From assembly GCF_003096095.1 (NCBI RefSeq), contig NZ_CP015453.1, positions 2,666,001 through 2,730,000 on the forward strand: 64,000 bases of DNA, given 5' to 3'. This DNA is from Dietzia psychralcaliphila (GTDB lineage: Bacteria > Actinomycetota > Actinomycetes > Mycobacteriales > Mycobacteriaceae). Position numbers and translations under genes: made by a program. The notes under the pieces are model-generated. The model did no database searches, was not told where the DNA came from, and worked only from the letters and a program-made list of their open reading frames with translations. Below, one piece after another: positions 16,527-24,836 of the stretch; within the stretch, counting starts at the first letter, position 1, and each line of letters opens with the position of its first letter.

Positions 16527-17750
16527 TCACTCTCCCAGGCGACGCATGAATCCGTCGGGGATCACGTAGTCGTCCCGGTTGAGCTCGGAGATCGAGGACT
16601 TGCTCAGGCCGATCAGGCTGGAGTCCAGACCCGAGCGCAGGATGTCCAGCACGTTCTCCACGCCGGCCTGGCCGTTGGCGCCCAGGCCCCAGAGGTAGGC
16701 GCGGCCGATCATCACCGCGCGCGCCCCGAGTGCGAGTGCCTTGGCGACGTCGGAGCCGCGGCGGACGCCGCCGTCCATCAGCACCTCGACCTGCCCGTCG
16801 ACGGCGTCGACGATCGGTCCGAGGCAGCGGATCGACGCGGGCGTGCCGTCGAGGTTGTTGCCACCGTGGTTGGAGACCGAGATCGCGGCCACGCCGGCGT
16901 CGACCGCCCGCTTGGCGTCGTCGATGCGGGTGATCCCCTTGAGCATCACCGGTCCGTCGAAGTTGTCGACGACCCAGGCGATGTCCTCCCAGGTGGCCGG
17001 CGCGGTGTTCATCCACTCTCCGTAGGCGCCGAAGAAGGTGGGGCCCATCTCGCCCGGAGGGACCAGGTTGGGCGTCGTGAGGTCAGGAAAGCGCTTGTTG
17101 ACGACGACGTCCCGGGCCCACTCCGCGGCCCAACGCGGGCGGACCGCGATCTCCGGCGCCAGGGTGAGCATGGCATTGACGTCGAGCTTTTCCGGGATGG
17201 ACGGACTGCCCCAGTCACGTCCCATCGAGAACGACCAGTCGGTGGTGAGGATGACACCGGCGGCACCGGCGGCTTTGGCCCGGTCGAGGCGCTCCAGGAC
17301 CTTCTCCTTGCCGCCCAGCCAGTACACCTGGAAGAAGGTCTGCGGGTTTGCCGCGATCACCTCTTCGATGGGCTTGGAGGCGAACGAGGACAGCCCCATC
17401 GCGGTGCCGCGCGCGGCGGCGGCGCGGGCCACGTCGACCTCCCCGTCCGGGGTCACGGCCTGGACACCGGTCGGCGAGATCATGACAGGCAAGCTGATCG
17501 GCTGACCCATCACCGTGGTGGCCATGTCGCGCTCGGCCTTGGCGCCGATCACGTGCGGCTTGGGACCCAGCTCGGCGAACGCGGCCGTGTTGTCGTCGAT
17601 CGTCACGCCCTCTTCACTGCCGGCCACCAGCGCCATGTAGACGCTCCGGGGCAGCTTCTTCTTGGCGCGGCGCTGGGCCTCGGCGACCGACTCGAACCAG
17701 GGGTTGCGGCGCCAGGGGTTGGCCTCGGCGATCTTGGACAGACGGGACAC
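16527..17750 (-). CDS. mftD: MftD, FMN-dependent oxidase of premycofactocin synthesis
   Basis: At 407 residues this is an alpha-hydroxy-acid-oxidase-like TIM barrel (SVYMALVAGSEEGVT near the N-terminus; SPTGVQ; GVAAISVSNHGGNNLDG; VLMDGGVRRGSDVAKALALGA as the phosphate/FMN site). MftD oxidatively deaminates the cleaved AHDP intermediate to premycofactocin, the redox-active core. The GTG start has the strong Shine-Dalgarno AAGGAGG eight bases upstream. It follows mftC by 69 bases. Confidence 0.95.
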   Translation of the reverse strand: MSRLSKIAEANPWRRNPWFESVAEAQRRAKKKLPRSVYMALVAGSEEGVTIDDNTAAFAELGPKPHVIGAKAERDMATTVMGQPISLPVMISPTGVQAVTPDGEVDVARAAAARGTAMGLSSFASKPIEEVIAANPQTFFQVYWLGGKEKVLERLDRAKAAGAAGVILTTDWSFSMGRDWGSPSIPEKLDVNAMLTLAPEIAVRPRWAAEWARDVVVNKRFPDLTTPNLVPPGEMGPTFFGAYGEWMNTAPATWEDIAWVVDNFDGPVMLKGITRIDDAKRAVDAGVAAISVSNHGGNNLDGTPASIRCLGPIVDAVDGQVEVLMDGGVRRGSDVAKALALGARAVMIGRAYLWGLGANGQAGVENVLDILRSGLDSSLIGLSKSSISELNRDDYVIPDGFMRRLGE

Positions 17751-17819
17751 GTCAGGTGCCTCCTTGTAGGGGATGCGGGGCTGGGGAGTTCGGGGCTCAG
17801 GGGGGTTCGGCCGGTCGCC

Positions 17820-19085
17820 TCAGACCGGGGACTCGTCGCACAGGCTGGTGGGCCTGCGCGGCGGGGTGGTGACGAGGGTCAGCGGGACCGGGCCGGTGGG
17901 CTGCTTGCGCGCCGCCAGACCCTTGACCCGGGAGTGGTCCTGTGACGGCGAGGGGATGCTGCGCTCGGCTGCGAGCAGTCCCTCGCCGTACCCCTGGACG
18001 CACTCCGGGTCCGGCCCGTCCATGGGCAGGCCGGTGAAGAACTTGGCCGCCATGCACCCACCGCGGCAGCTGTCGTAGAAGTTGCAGGACGCGCACGCCC
18101 CGGCCGACTGGGGCTCTCGCAGCTCGCGGAAGAGCTCCGAGGTCTGCCAGACGCTCTCGAAGCCGCCGTCGGAGACGATGTTGCCGGCGAGGAACTCCTC
18201 GTGGATCGCGAACGGGCAGGCGTAGACGTCGCCGATAGGGTCGATGAGGCACACCACGCGGCCCGCTCCGCAGAGGTTGAGGCCGGGCAGCGATCCCTGG
18301 CCGTCGCCGAAGGCAGACAGGTGGAAGAAGCTGTCACCGGTCAGGACGTTCGAGCCGTGCTCGACCAGCCAGTCGTAGAGGTCCTTCTGCTGCTCGGGGA
18401 GCGGGTGGAGGTCGTCCCACACGTCCGCGCCGCGGCCCGAGGGCCGCAGTCGGGTGATGCGCAGGGTCGCGTCGTACTTGTCTGCCAGGGCCTTGAACTC
18501 GTCCAGCTGGGTGACGTTCTCGCGCGTGACCACCACGGAGATCTTGGCGTCGGTGAAGCCGGCGTTCTTGAGGTTCTCCAGTGCACGGACCGCCATGTCG
18601 AACGAGCCCGGGCCGCGGACCGCGTCGTTGACCTCGGCCGTGGCACCGTCGATGGAGATCTGCACGTCCACGTAGTCGCTGGCGGCCAGGCGCTGCGCCA
18701 CCTTCTCGTCGATGCGCACGCCGTTGGTGGAGAACTTGACGCCCACCTGGTGGCTGGTCGCGTAGTCGACGAGCTCCCAGAAGTCGGGGCGGACGGTGGG
18801 CTCGCCGCCGCCGATGTTGACGTAGAAGACCTGCATCTTCTGCAGCTCGTCGATGATCGCCTTGCACTGCTCGGTGCTGAGCTCCCGGGGGTCGCGCTTG
18901 CCCGACGAGCTCAGGCAGTGCACGCAGGCCAGGTTGCAGGCGTAGGTGAGCTCCCAGGTCAGGCAGATGGGGGCGTCGAGTCCGCGCTCGAACTGGTCCA
19001 CGAGCCGGCCGACGGGGGCGGGGGCGGTACTGGTCGACGCTGTAGTGGTCGACGCTGTGTCCGGGCGGCTGAGCGTGCTGGTCAT
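17820..19085 (-). CDS. mftC: MftC, radical SAM mycofactocin maturase
   Basis: At 421 residues this has the radical-SAM cluster motif Cx3Cx2C at Cys50, Cys54 and Cys57 (TYACNLACVHC), GGGEPT for SAM binding, and a C-terminal SPASM domain with several cysteines (LCGAG; YACPF; CASCNFYDSCRGGC). MftC decarboxylates the C-terminal Tyr of MftA and then cross-links it to the preceding Val. Its start ATGA overlaps the mftB stop. The last 40 residues are low-complexity and unlike the core. Confidence 0.97.
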   Translation of the reverse strand: MTSTLSRPDTASTTTASTSTAPAPVGRLVDQFERGLDAPICLTWELTYACNLACVHCLSSSGKRDPRELSTEQCKAIIDELQKMQVFYVNIGGGEPTVRPDFWELVDYATSHQVGVKFSTNGVRIDEKVAQRLAASDYVDVQISIDGATAEVNDAVRGPGSFDMAVRALENLKNAGFTDAKISVVVTRENVTQLDEFKALADKYDATLRITRLRPSGRGADVWDDLHPLPEQQKDLYDWLVEHGSNVLTGDSFFHLSAFGDGQGSLPGLNLCGAGRVVCLIDPIGDVYACPFAIHEEFLAGNIVSDGGFESVWQTSELFRELREPQSAGACASCNFYDSCRGGCMAAKFFTGLPMDGPDPECVQGYGEGLLAAERSIPSPSQDHSRVKGLAARKQPTGPVPLTLVTTPPRRPTSLCDESPV

Positions 19086-19408
19086 GAGGTCTCCTCGATC
19101 ATGCGCGAGGCGGCGAGCTGGCCGAGCGCGTGCAGGTACAGGCGGGCGGTCCCGGGGTCGTCGATCGGCACACCCGCTACGGCGCACGCGGCGCGGGCGG
19201 TGGGGTGGTCAGCAAGGATGCGGACCACCTCGACGATGGTCGGCGACTTGAGAAAGCTGAGCTTGCGGGTGTGGAAGTGGTAGAGCAGGGCCCCGAACGG
19301 CTCGGGGCGCAGTGCAACTCCGGGGTGCAGGCGCCAGCCGGCGTCGAGATCGAAGGCCGCGGTCGCGGTGTCGTGCCCGGCGCCGGCCGGCGCTGCTGCG
19401 GAGGTCAT
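19082..19408 (-). CDS. mftB: MftB, mycofactocin RiPP recognition/chaperone protein
   Basis: This 108-residue PqqD-like peptide-binding protein has the segment WRLHPGVALRPEPFGALLYHFHTRKLSFLKSP as its recognisable core. It binds MftA and delivers it to MftC. It starts one base after the mftA stop, and its own stop overlaps the mftC start, so all three are translationally coupled. Confidence 0.95.
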   Translation of the reverse strand: MTSAAAPAGAGHDTATAAFDLDAGWRLHPGVALRPEPFGALLYHFHTRKLSFLKSPTIVEVVRILADHPTARAACAVAGVPIDDPGTARLYLHALGQLAASRMIEETS

Positions 19409-19409
19409 C

Positions 19410-19496
19410 TCAGTAGACCCCGCACATACCGTCGATCGAGACCTCCTCGATGAGGGCCTCCTCCAGCACTACGTCGGTGTTCTGGGTGTTCTCCAC
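19410..19496 (-). CDS. mftA: MftA, mycofactocin precursor peptide
   Basis: This short peptide of 28 residues ends in the invariant IDGMCGVY, whose final Val-Tyr becomes the cofactor core. The leader is acidic (VVLEEALIEEVS). The start is GTG 19496, with the Shine-Dalgarno GAGAGGA six bases upstream. An in-frame ATG at 19592 would need translation through the promoter and is rejected. It is the first gene of the mft operon, with an untranslated leader of about 50 bases that begins with a stem-loop. Confidence 0.95.
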   Translation of the reverse strand: MENTQNTDVVLEEALIEEVSIDGMCGVY

Positions 19497-19525
19497 GGCA
19501 GTTCCTCTCTTCAGACCTGATGGAC

Positions 19526-19547
19526 GTCTCACCTCTCGGGGTGAGAC
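19526..19547 (-). other. Stem-loop at the predicted 5' end of the mft mRNA
   Basis: Perfect 8-bp arms (GTCTCACC and GGTGAGAC) enclose a 6-base loop. The predicted transcription start (about 19545) coincides with the 5' arm, so the transcript would begin with this hairpin. It could protect the mRNA or be a second protein-binding site. Confidence 0.55.
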
Positions 19548-19551
19548 CTGC

Positions 19552-19580
19552 ATCATATTGGCACCTAGTGCCAATTGCAA
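19552..19580 (-). promoter_or_regulatory. mftA promoter with MftR operator filling the spacer
   Basis: On the minus strand there is a -35 TTGCAA (19580-19575), a spacer of exactly 17 bases, and a -10 TATGAT (19557-19552). The whole spacer (19558-19574) is the perfect palindrome TTGGCAC-CTA-GTGCCAA, extended by one more complementary pair outside. MftR is encoded divergently next door, so this is its obvious operator; binding would block RNA polymerase completely. Confidence 0.8.
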
Positions 19581-19627
19581 TGGTCTATGCACAGTTCATG
19601 TCCGGGGTGGCTCTAGGCTTGTCGATC

Positions 19628-20224
19628 ATGGGAATGACGGAGTCGGACGACAGTCGCGTCCCGGGGCGACGACCGTCCACGACGCGCGCCTCGATCGTGG
19701 CGGTGGCGTTGAGGCTGTTCGCGCGCCAGGGATACGACGCGACCAGCGTCGACGAGATCGCCGAGGCCGCGCACATCTCCCGGCGGACCCTCTTCCGATA
19801 CTTCCCGGGGAAGGCGGCGATCGCGTGGGGCGAGTTCGACGTGCAGATGGACGGGATGCGGCGACAGCTGGCCGAGATCCCCGGCGCGACCCCGCTCCGG
19901 GACGCGCTGGCGGACTCGCTCGTCGCGTTCAACACCTTCCCGGACTCCGAGACGCAGGTGCACCGCCTGCGGATGGGCCTCCTGCTCGGAGTGGACGAAC
20001 TCCAGGCCCATTCGACACTGATGTACGCGGACTGGCGGCGGGCCGTCGCCGAGTTCGTGGCCGCCCGTCGCGGGGAGACCGTGCACGACCTGATCCCGGC
20101 CGCCACGGCTCACGCCGCGCTCGGGATCGCCCTCTCGGCGTACCGGCGGTGGGTCGACGAGCCCGACGCGGACCAGGCCCGGCTCCACGAACTCCTCAGA
20201 CAGGGGACGTGCATCCTGGCCTGA
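19628..20224 (+). CDS. mftR: MftR, TetR-family repressor of the mycofactocin cluster
   Basis: At 198 residues this has an N-terminal TetR helix-turn-helix (IVAVALRLFARQGYDATSVDEIAEAAHISRRTLFRYFPGK, split here only by reading) and an MftR-type ligand domain. It is divergent from mftA, the standard arrangement. In mycobacteria MftR represses mft and is released by a lipid-derived ligand. ATG 19628 is chosen because a -10-like TAGGCT (19614-19619) stands 8 bases upstream, fitting leaderless transcription; ATG 19634 is the alternative. Confidence 0.9.
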   Translation: MGMTESDDSRVPGRRPSTTRASIVAVALRLFARQGYDATSVDEIAEAAHISRRTLFRYFPGKAAIAWGEFDVQMDGMRRQLAEIPGATPLRDALADSLVAFNTFPDSETQVHRLRMGLLLGVDELQAHSTLMYADWRRAVAEFVAARRGETVHDLIPAATAHAALGIALSAYRRWVDEPDADQARLHELLRQGTCILA

Positions 20225-20305
20225 GGCGGACGGCCGGACGGCGGCCACCGCGGTGAATCCGGTGGCGCATCTGGCGGTGAACGACACCCGGAACCTACCG
20301 GGGAG

Positions 20306-20311
20306 TAATAT
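20306..20311 (+). promoter_or_regulatory. -10 box TAATAT of the DUF4442 gene (leaderless)
   Basis: TAATAT lies 7 bases before ATG 20319, with no Shine-Dalgarno between. This is the closest match to the bacterial -10 consensus seen in the window. Confidence 0.55.
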
Positions 20312-20318
20312 CTGCTGG

Positions 20319-20825
20319 ATGACCGACACCACGCCCGTCCAGCCCGCCCCCACCCAGACGTTCCTCCTCTGGCAGAAGGCGACCCGGCTGCCCTTCGGCT
20401 CGCGCCTGTTCAGTGCGGCCGTGAGCCTCAAGGCCCCCTACTTCCGCACCGTCCTCCCGCACGTGGTGGACGTGCGGCCCGGACGGTGCGAGGTGCGCGG
20501 CCCGGCCTGGTGGGGCAACCGCAACCACATCGGCACCTTCCACGTGATCGCCGCCTTGAACCTGGCCGAGATGGCGATGGGCGTGCTCGCCGAGGCCACC
20601 GTGCCGGCCACCCACCGCTGGATCCCCGTGGGCATGAACGTGCGCTACCCGGCCATGTCGACCGGCGGATTGACCGTCACCGCCGAGTGGACCGAGCTCC
20701 CCGACTTCGCCAATTTCACCAGCGCACACGACGTCGAGGTCCCCCTGCGCTTCGTCGACGACGCCGGCGTCGAACCGGTGGTCGGGTCCATCACCATCCG
20801 GGTCTCCCCCAAGAAGAAGCGCTGA
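20319..20825 (+). CDS. DUF4442 hotdog-fold protein, thioesterase-like
   Basis: This 168-residue protein with a hotdog fold of the DUF4442/PaaI-like group has the core NRNHIGTFHVIAALNLAEMAMGVLAE, where such enzymes carry the helix of the hot dog. Similar proteins are acyl-CoA thioesterases or acyl binders, but the catalytic residues are not certain here, so the activity is only suggested. It is monocistronic and convergent with the ABC exporter genes, whose permease ends 14 bases later. Confidence 0.8.
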   Translation: MTDTTPVQPAPTQTFLLWQKATRLPFGSRLFSAAVSLKAPYFRTVLPHVVDVRPGRCEVRGPAWWGNRNHIGTFHVIAALNLAEMAMGVLAEATVPATHRWIPVGMNVRYPAMSTGGLTVTAEWTELPDFANFTSAHDVEVPLRFVDDAGVEPVVGSITIRVSPKKKR

Positions 20826-20839
20826 CGGTCGCGGCCGCG

Positions 20840-21706
20840 TCAGTCGCGGGTCCGGGCGTCGAAGGCCTTGACCGCGATCGGGGCGATCACCAGGGTCAGC
20901 CCCACGATCCACAGCACTGACGCGAGCACCGGGTGCTGCAGCGGCAGTGCGGCGTCCGGGCCCACGGCGGGGGCGTTGCCCCAGAGCTCACGCATCGCCT
21001 GGACGACCGAGGCCAGCGGGTTCCACTCGGCGACCGGCCGCAGCCACGACGGCATCGACTCCGGGGGCGCGAAGGTGTTGGCGAGGAACGTGATGGGGAA
21101 GATCGTGGTGAACATGACACCGTTGACCGCCTCGATCGTCTTGAGCCGGGAGCCCACGACGATCCCGATCCAGATCATGACGAACCCGAAGCCCAGCAGG
21201 ATCAGGTAGCCCAGCACGGCGTCGACGATCCCGCTCCGGATCCGCCACCCCACGACGAGGCCCGTCAGCGACATGACCACCACGCCGATGGAGGAGTGGA
21301 TGAGGCTGGACGCGCTGCGCGCGATGAGGATCGACGCACGCTGGATGGGCAGGGTCCGGAAGCGGTCGATGATCCCCTTGTTGAGGTCGTTGCACAGTCC
21401 CGCGGCCACGACGAACGAGGAGAACGCCATGGTCTGGGCCATGATCCCCGGGAGCAGCCACTCGCGGTAGTTCACGCCGCCGGCCACCGCGATCGCGCCG
21501 CCGAAGACGAAGGCGAACAGCAGGACGAACATCACCGGCTGGATGGTGACGTCCGCGAGGTTCTCCGGCTGGCGGCGGATGTGGAAGAGGTTGCGGCGCA
21601 CCAGCGCGGAGATCTGTCGGCTCAGCGGCGGACCCTCGTGACGGACCGGCATCGCGAACCGCTCGTGGGTGGCCGAGGTGTGGGTGGGGTCGGCGACGGT
21701 GCTCAT
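20840..21706 (-). CDS. ABC-2 type exporter permease, DrrB-like
   Basis: This 288-residue integral membrane protein has about six helices (VMFVLLFAFVFGGAIAV; TMAFSSFVVAAGL; LGYLILLGFGFVMIWIGIVVGS; VLWIVGLTLVIAPIAV) and the ABC-2 motif with NPLASVVQAMRELW. It forms the channel of a drug or lipid exporter with the ATPase encoded just before it. Its ATGA start overlaps the ATPase stop. The substrate is unknown. Confidence 0.9.
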   Translation of the reverse strand: MSTVADPTHTSATHERFAMPVRHEGPPLSRQISALVRRNLFHIRRQPENLADVTIQPVMFVLLFAFVFGGAIAVAGGVNYREWLLPGIMAQTMAFSSFVVAAGLCNDLNKGIIDRFRTLPIQRASILIARSASSLIHSSIGVVVMSLTGLVVGWRIRSGIVDAVLGYLILLGFGFVMIWIGIVVGSRLKTIEAVNGVMFTTIFPITFLANTFAPPESMPSWLRPVAEWNPLASVVQAMRELWGNAPAVGPDAALPLQHPVLASVLWIVGLTLVIAPIAVKAFDARTRD

Positions 21707-22710
21707 ACCCGGTTCTCCTGTTCGATGGTGTCGGCGTCCACGGTGTCCACTGTCTCCTCGGCTCTGCGTCCGGTGAGGGACAGGAAGACGTCGTCCAGGC
21801 TGGGGCGCTGCAGGCCGATGTCGTCGAGTTCGATGCCGGCGTCGGTGAACGCGGTGGCGATCCCCGCCAGCGCGGAGACCCCCTCCGACGGCGCGGTGAG
21901 CCGGCGCGCGTCGCGGTCGACGTGCAGTTCCCCGATCCGGCCGTCCAGGACGCGGACGGCCTCGTCGACGTCGTCCGGTCGGGAGACGGTGATGACCAGG
22001 CTGGCCGCACCGGATCGGTCCTTGAGCTGCAACGGGGTTCCCTCGGCGATGACGCTGCCGTGATCGATCACGATCACCCGGTCGGCCAGCTGATCGGCCT
22101 CGTCGAGGTACTGGGTGGTGAGCAGCAATGTGGTGCCGTCGCGGACGAGGTCGCGCAGGACATCCCAGAGCTCGTTGCGCGAGCGGGGGTCCAGACCTGT
22201 GGTGGGCTCGTCGAGGAACAGCACGGGCGGGGCCGCGACCAGGCTCGCCGCCAGATCGAGCCGGCGCCGCATACCCCCGGAGTAGCTCTTGGCGACCTTG
22301 GTCGCGGCGTCGGCGAGGGAGAACTTCTCCAGTAGCTCGTCGGCGCGAGTCTTGACCATCTTCTTGGGCAGGCCGTAGAGGTCCCCGATGAGGCGGAGGT
22401 TCTCGCGCCCGGTGAGCAGCTCGTCGACCGTGGCCGCCTGCGCGGTCAACCCCATGGCCTTGCGCACCTCGGCCGGTGCACCCATCACGTCGTGTCCGGC
22501 GACGCGCGCGGTGCCGGAGGTGGGCGGGCTCAGGGTCGTCATCATGCGGATGGTGGTGGTCTTGCCGGACCCGTTGGGTCCGAGCAGACCGAGAACCGAT
22601 CCGGTGGGGACGGAGAAGGAGATGTCATCGACGGCGGTGAAGTCGCCGAACTTTTTGACGAGGTGTTCCGCCTCGATCGCCGGGGCGTCGGACGCCAGTC
22701 TGGTACTCAC
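21703..22710 (-). CDS. ABC exporter ATP-binding protein, DrrA-like
   Basis: This 335-residue DrrA/CcmA-type ATPase has Walker A GPNGSGKTT, signature YSGGMRRRLDLA, Walker B PVLFLDEPTTGLDP and a switch His in the TTQYLDEADQ region. The C-terminal domain (about residue 240 on) is the DrrA extension, with LDDVFLSLTGR. The frame is open upstream, but GTG 22710 is right because a promoter (TTGACT, 17 bases, CACTCT) ends 6 bases before it, making a leaderless start. Confidence 0.92.
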   Translation of the reverse strand: MSTRLASDAPAIEAEHLVKKFGDFTAVDDISFSVPTGSVLGLLGPNGSGKTTTIRMMTTLSPPTSGTARVAGHDVMGAPAEVRKAMGLTAQAATVDELLTGRENLRLIGDLYGLPKKMVKTRADELLEKFSLADAATKVAKSYSGGMRRRLDLAASLVAAPPVLFLDEPTTGLDPRSRNELWDVLRDLVRDGTTLLLTTQYLDEADQLADRVIVIDHGSVIAEGTPLQLKDRSGAASLVITVSRPDDVDEAVRVLDGRIGELHVDRDARRLTAPSEGVSALAGIATAFTDAGIELDDIGLQRPSLDDVFLSLTGRRAEETVDTVDADTIEQENRV

Positions 22711-22716
22711 TCGGAA

Positions 22717-22745
22717 AGAGTGCCGCGCCGGGAAACGGTAGTCAA
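22717..22745 (-). promoter_or_regulatory. Promoter of the DrrAB-like exporter operon
   Basis: On the minus strand TTGACT (22745-22740), a 17-base spacer and CACTCT (22722-22717) stand 6 bases from the GTG start at 22710. The near-consensus -35 and the spacing support a leaderless mRNA. Confidence 0.55.
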
Positions 22746-22900
22746 TACGCAGGTCCGCCAATGAGGACCGATCGCGTCCTATGGCTTGCTGGTCACCGTG
22801 TGGAACGCCACGACCGGGGCAACGTATCGTGGGGAGGTTGCCGCGCGACGTCTCGCGTCCCGCGGCGAACCGTCTCTCGAACAAAGGATGACCGGTAACC

Positions 22901-23731
22901 ATGAACCCCATGTCGACCATCCCGCCGACGATCGCCCGTTCGTGGCTGCTCCTGCCTGCCGACAAGTCCGAGCGCTTCGACGCGGCCGTGGCCTCCGAGA
23001 TGGACGTCGTGGTCCTGGACGTCGAGGACGGGTGCCGCCAGTCGGAGAAGGAACGCGCTCGTCGTGAGGTCCGCCAGTGGCTCGAGGCCGGAAACCACGC
23101 GTGGATCCGCATCAACGACGTCCGCTCCCCCGAGTGGGAGAAGGACCTCATGGCCCTGGGGCACTGCCCCGGCCTCGACGGCGTGATGCTGGCCAAGACG
23201 GAGAACCCGGAGCACGTCTCGCTGACGGCCGCCCGGTTGGCCGAGGACACCCCGATCGTCGCACTGGTGGAGTCCGCCGACGGTCTGGCCGCCGCCACGG
23301 AGATCGCCAAGACCGACCAGGTGGTGCGCCTGGCGTTCGGCATCGGTGACTACCGCCGCGACACCGGCATCGGCTCCTCGCAGATCGCCATGGCCTACAC
23401 CCGATCGCAGTTCGTGGTGTCCAGCCGGGTCGCGCGCGTGGCCCCGCCGATCGACGGGCCCACCATCTCCAACGACACCCAGGTCCTCATGGACGCCGCC
23501 GAGCACGCGGTCGAGATGGGCATGACCGGCAAGCTGTGCCTGCGGGTGGACCAGGCCCCGTACATCAACGAGGTCCTCTCCCCTTCCGCCGCCGACGTCT
23601 CGTGGGCCGAGTCCGTGATCGACGAGCTGGGCCCCGGCGGCGAGCGCTGCCGCGACGGCGCGGACCTGCCGCGGTTGGCCCGCGCGCAGAAGATCGCGCA
23701 CCTCGCGCAGGCCTACGCCGTCGCGCGCTGA
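22901..23731 (+). CDS. CitE-like / HpcH-HpaI aldolase family CoA ester lyase
   Basis: This 276-residue TIM-barrel protein of the citrate-lyase-beta family has SWLLLPADKSERF at the first strand, VVVLDVEDGCRQSEK with metal-site Asp and Glu, and VALVESADGLAAATEIA. Family members cleave malyl-, citramalyl- or 3-hydroxy-acyl-CoA. Here the function is open, since substrate-determining residues cannot be judged. It is probably cytoplasmic and monocistronic, followed by a strong bidirectional hairpin shared with the rhodanese gene. Confidence 0.88.
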   Translation: MNPMSTIPPTIARSWLLLPADKSERFDAAVASEMDVVVLDVEDGCRQSEKERARREVRQWLEAGNHAWIRINDVRSPEWEKDLMALGHCPGLDGVMLAKTENPEHVSLTAARLAEDTPIVALVESADGLAAATEIAKTDQVVRLAFGIGDYRRDTGIGSSQIAMAYTRSQFVVSSRVARVAPPIDGPTISNDTQVLMDAAEHAVEMGMTGKLCLRVDQAPYINEVLSPSAADVSWAESVIDELGPGGERCRDGADLPRLARAQKIAHLAQAYAVAR

Positions 23732-23750
23732 CCACGCTCCCCCGACAACG

Positions 23751-23788
23751 CGGGCCCCGGTCGTCGACTGTTCGACGGCCGGGGCCCG
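23751..23788. terminator. Bidirectional hairpin between the CitE-like and rhodanese genes
   Basis: A 16-bp stem (one wobble pair; outer arm CGGGCCCCGG) and a 6-base loop ACTGTT lie between the two convergent stops. It serves as terminator for both directions. Confidence 0.8.
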
Positions 23789-23816
23789 TGTCGTGGGTCT
23801 GGCCCAGTGAGGTGCG

Positions 23817-24695
23817 CTAGCGGGGTGAGTCGCCGGTGACCAGCGGGAGCTCGGGCCTACCGGCCCAGGCGGTCATGGAGCCGTCGTACACCGCGACGTC
23901 CTCGCGGCCGACGAGCGCCAGGGCGTGCGCGACCCCGGTCGCGGCGATGCCGCCGCCGCAGTAGGTCACGACGGTCCGGTCATCGTCGAGCAGTCCCGCG
24001 GCCTCGAACTCGCGGCGCAGCTCCTCGGTCGGCCGGAGGGTGCCGGTGTCGGGGTCGCGGAGCGAGAAGACCGGCAGGTTGATGCTGCCGGGGATGTGAC
24101 CACGGCGGGCATAGGTGTCCACCTCGCCGCGGTAGGTGGGTTCGTCCAGCACGTTCACGAGAATGGTGTTCTCGTTGTCCAGGCTGGCCGCGATCTCTTC
24201 GGTGGAGCGGAACAGCTCGGGGCGGCGGGTGCCGGTGAAGGTGCGCGGGGTGGGTACGGGGACGACGTCGGTGACCTGGTGGCCGGCGGCCTTCCAGGCC
24301 GGGAGGCCGCCGTCGAGCACCGTGACGTTCTCGAAGCCCTCGTAGCGCAGATGCCACCAGAAGCGGGTGGCCCAGAAGCCGTCGTGCTGGTCGTAGACGA
24401 CCACCGTCGCGCCGTCGCCGATGCCGAGGGCGCCGGCGGCCGCGGCGAACCGCTCGTGGTCCGGCGCGGTCCAGGGCTCGGGGCTGTCCGGGTCGGCAAA
24501 GGCCACGAGGAGGTCCGCGAAGAGCGCGCCGGGGATGTGTTCCGGCCGGTAGGTCTCTGCGCCCGACTCCGGGACGTAGGGGCCGTCGGTGGGGACGGGG
24601 AGGTGGTTGGTGGCGTCGACGACGACGAGGTCGGCGTCGTCGAGGTGCTGGTGCAGCCACTCGACGTCGACCTGCGAAGGCAGAGGGGGTGCCAT
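23817..24695 (-). CDS. sseA: Sulfurtransferase with two rhodanese domains, SseA-like
   Basis: This 292-residue protein has an N-terminal rhodanese domain that lacks the Cys and a C-terminal active one with Cys246 in VTYCGGGIAA. The domain linker carries YEGFENVTVLDGGLPAWKAAG. The CGGGIA loop lies between the thiosulfate (CRKG-type) and mercaptopyruvate (CGSGVT-type) sulfurtransferase loops, so the donor is uncertain. It moves sulfane sulfur in the cytoplasm. An AAAGGG Shine-Dalgarno precedes ATG 24695. Confidence 0.9.
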   Translation of the reverse strand: MAPPLPSQVDVEWLHQHLDDADLVVVDATNHLPVPTDGPYVPESGAETYRPEHIPGALFADLLVAFADPDSPEPWTAPDHERFAAAAGALGIGDGATVVVYDQHDGFWATRFWWHLRYEGFENVTVLDGGLPAWKAAGHQVTDVVPVPTPRTFTGTRRPELFRSTEEIAASLDNENTILVNVLDEPTYRGEVDTYARRGHIPGSINLPVFSLRDPDTGTLRPTEELRREFEAAGLLDDDRTVVTYCGGGIAATGVAHALALVGREDVAVYDGSMTAWAGRPELPLVTGDSPR

Positions 24696-24794
24696 GAGGG
24701 CCCTTTCAAGGTTGGTGATGAGTCACCTTCCAAGTGTAGCGACGCGCACTGACGGGGCAACGGATCGCATCTGGGTGATCCGAAGGGTGGCGCT

Positions 24795-24826
24795 GCCCCG
24801 GCCCTCTCGTGTACCGGGGCCGGGGC
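24795..24826 (-). terminator. Hairpin terminator of the aldehyde dehydrogenase gene
   Basis: A 10-bp perfect stem (GCCCCGGCCC with GGGCCGGGGC) and a 12-base loop begin 11 bases past the stop codon. Confidence 0.75.
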
Positions 24827-24836
24827 GCAATTCCGG

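Noticed and set aside
24157-24175. Inverted repeat ACGAGAA-N5-TTCTCGT resembling the KstR-type box
   Set aside because: It lies inside the rhodanese coding sequence and lacks the AACNNGTT core.
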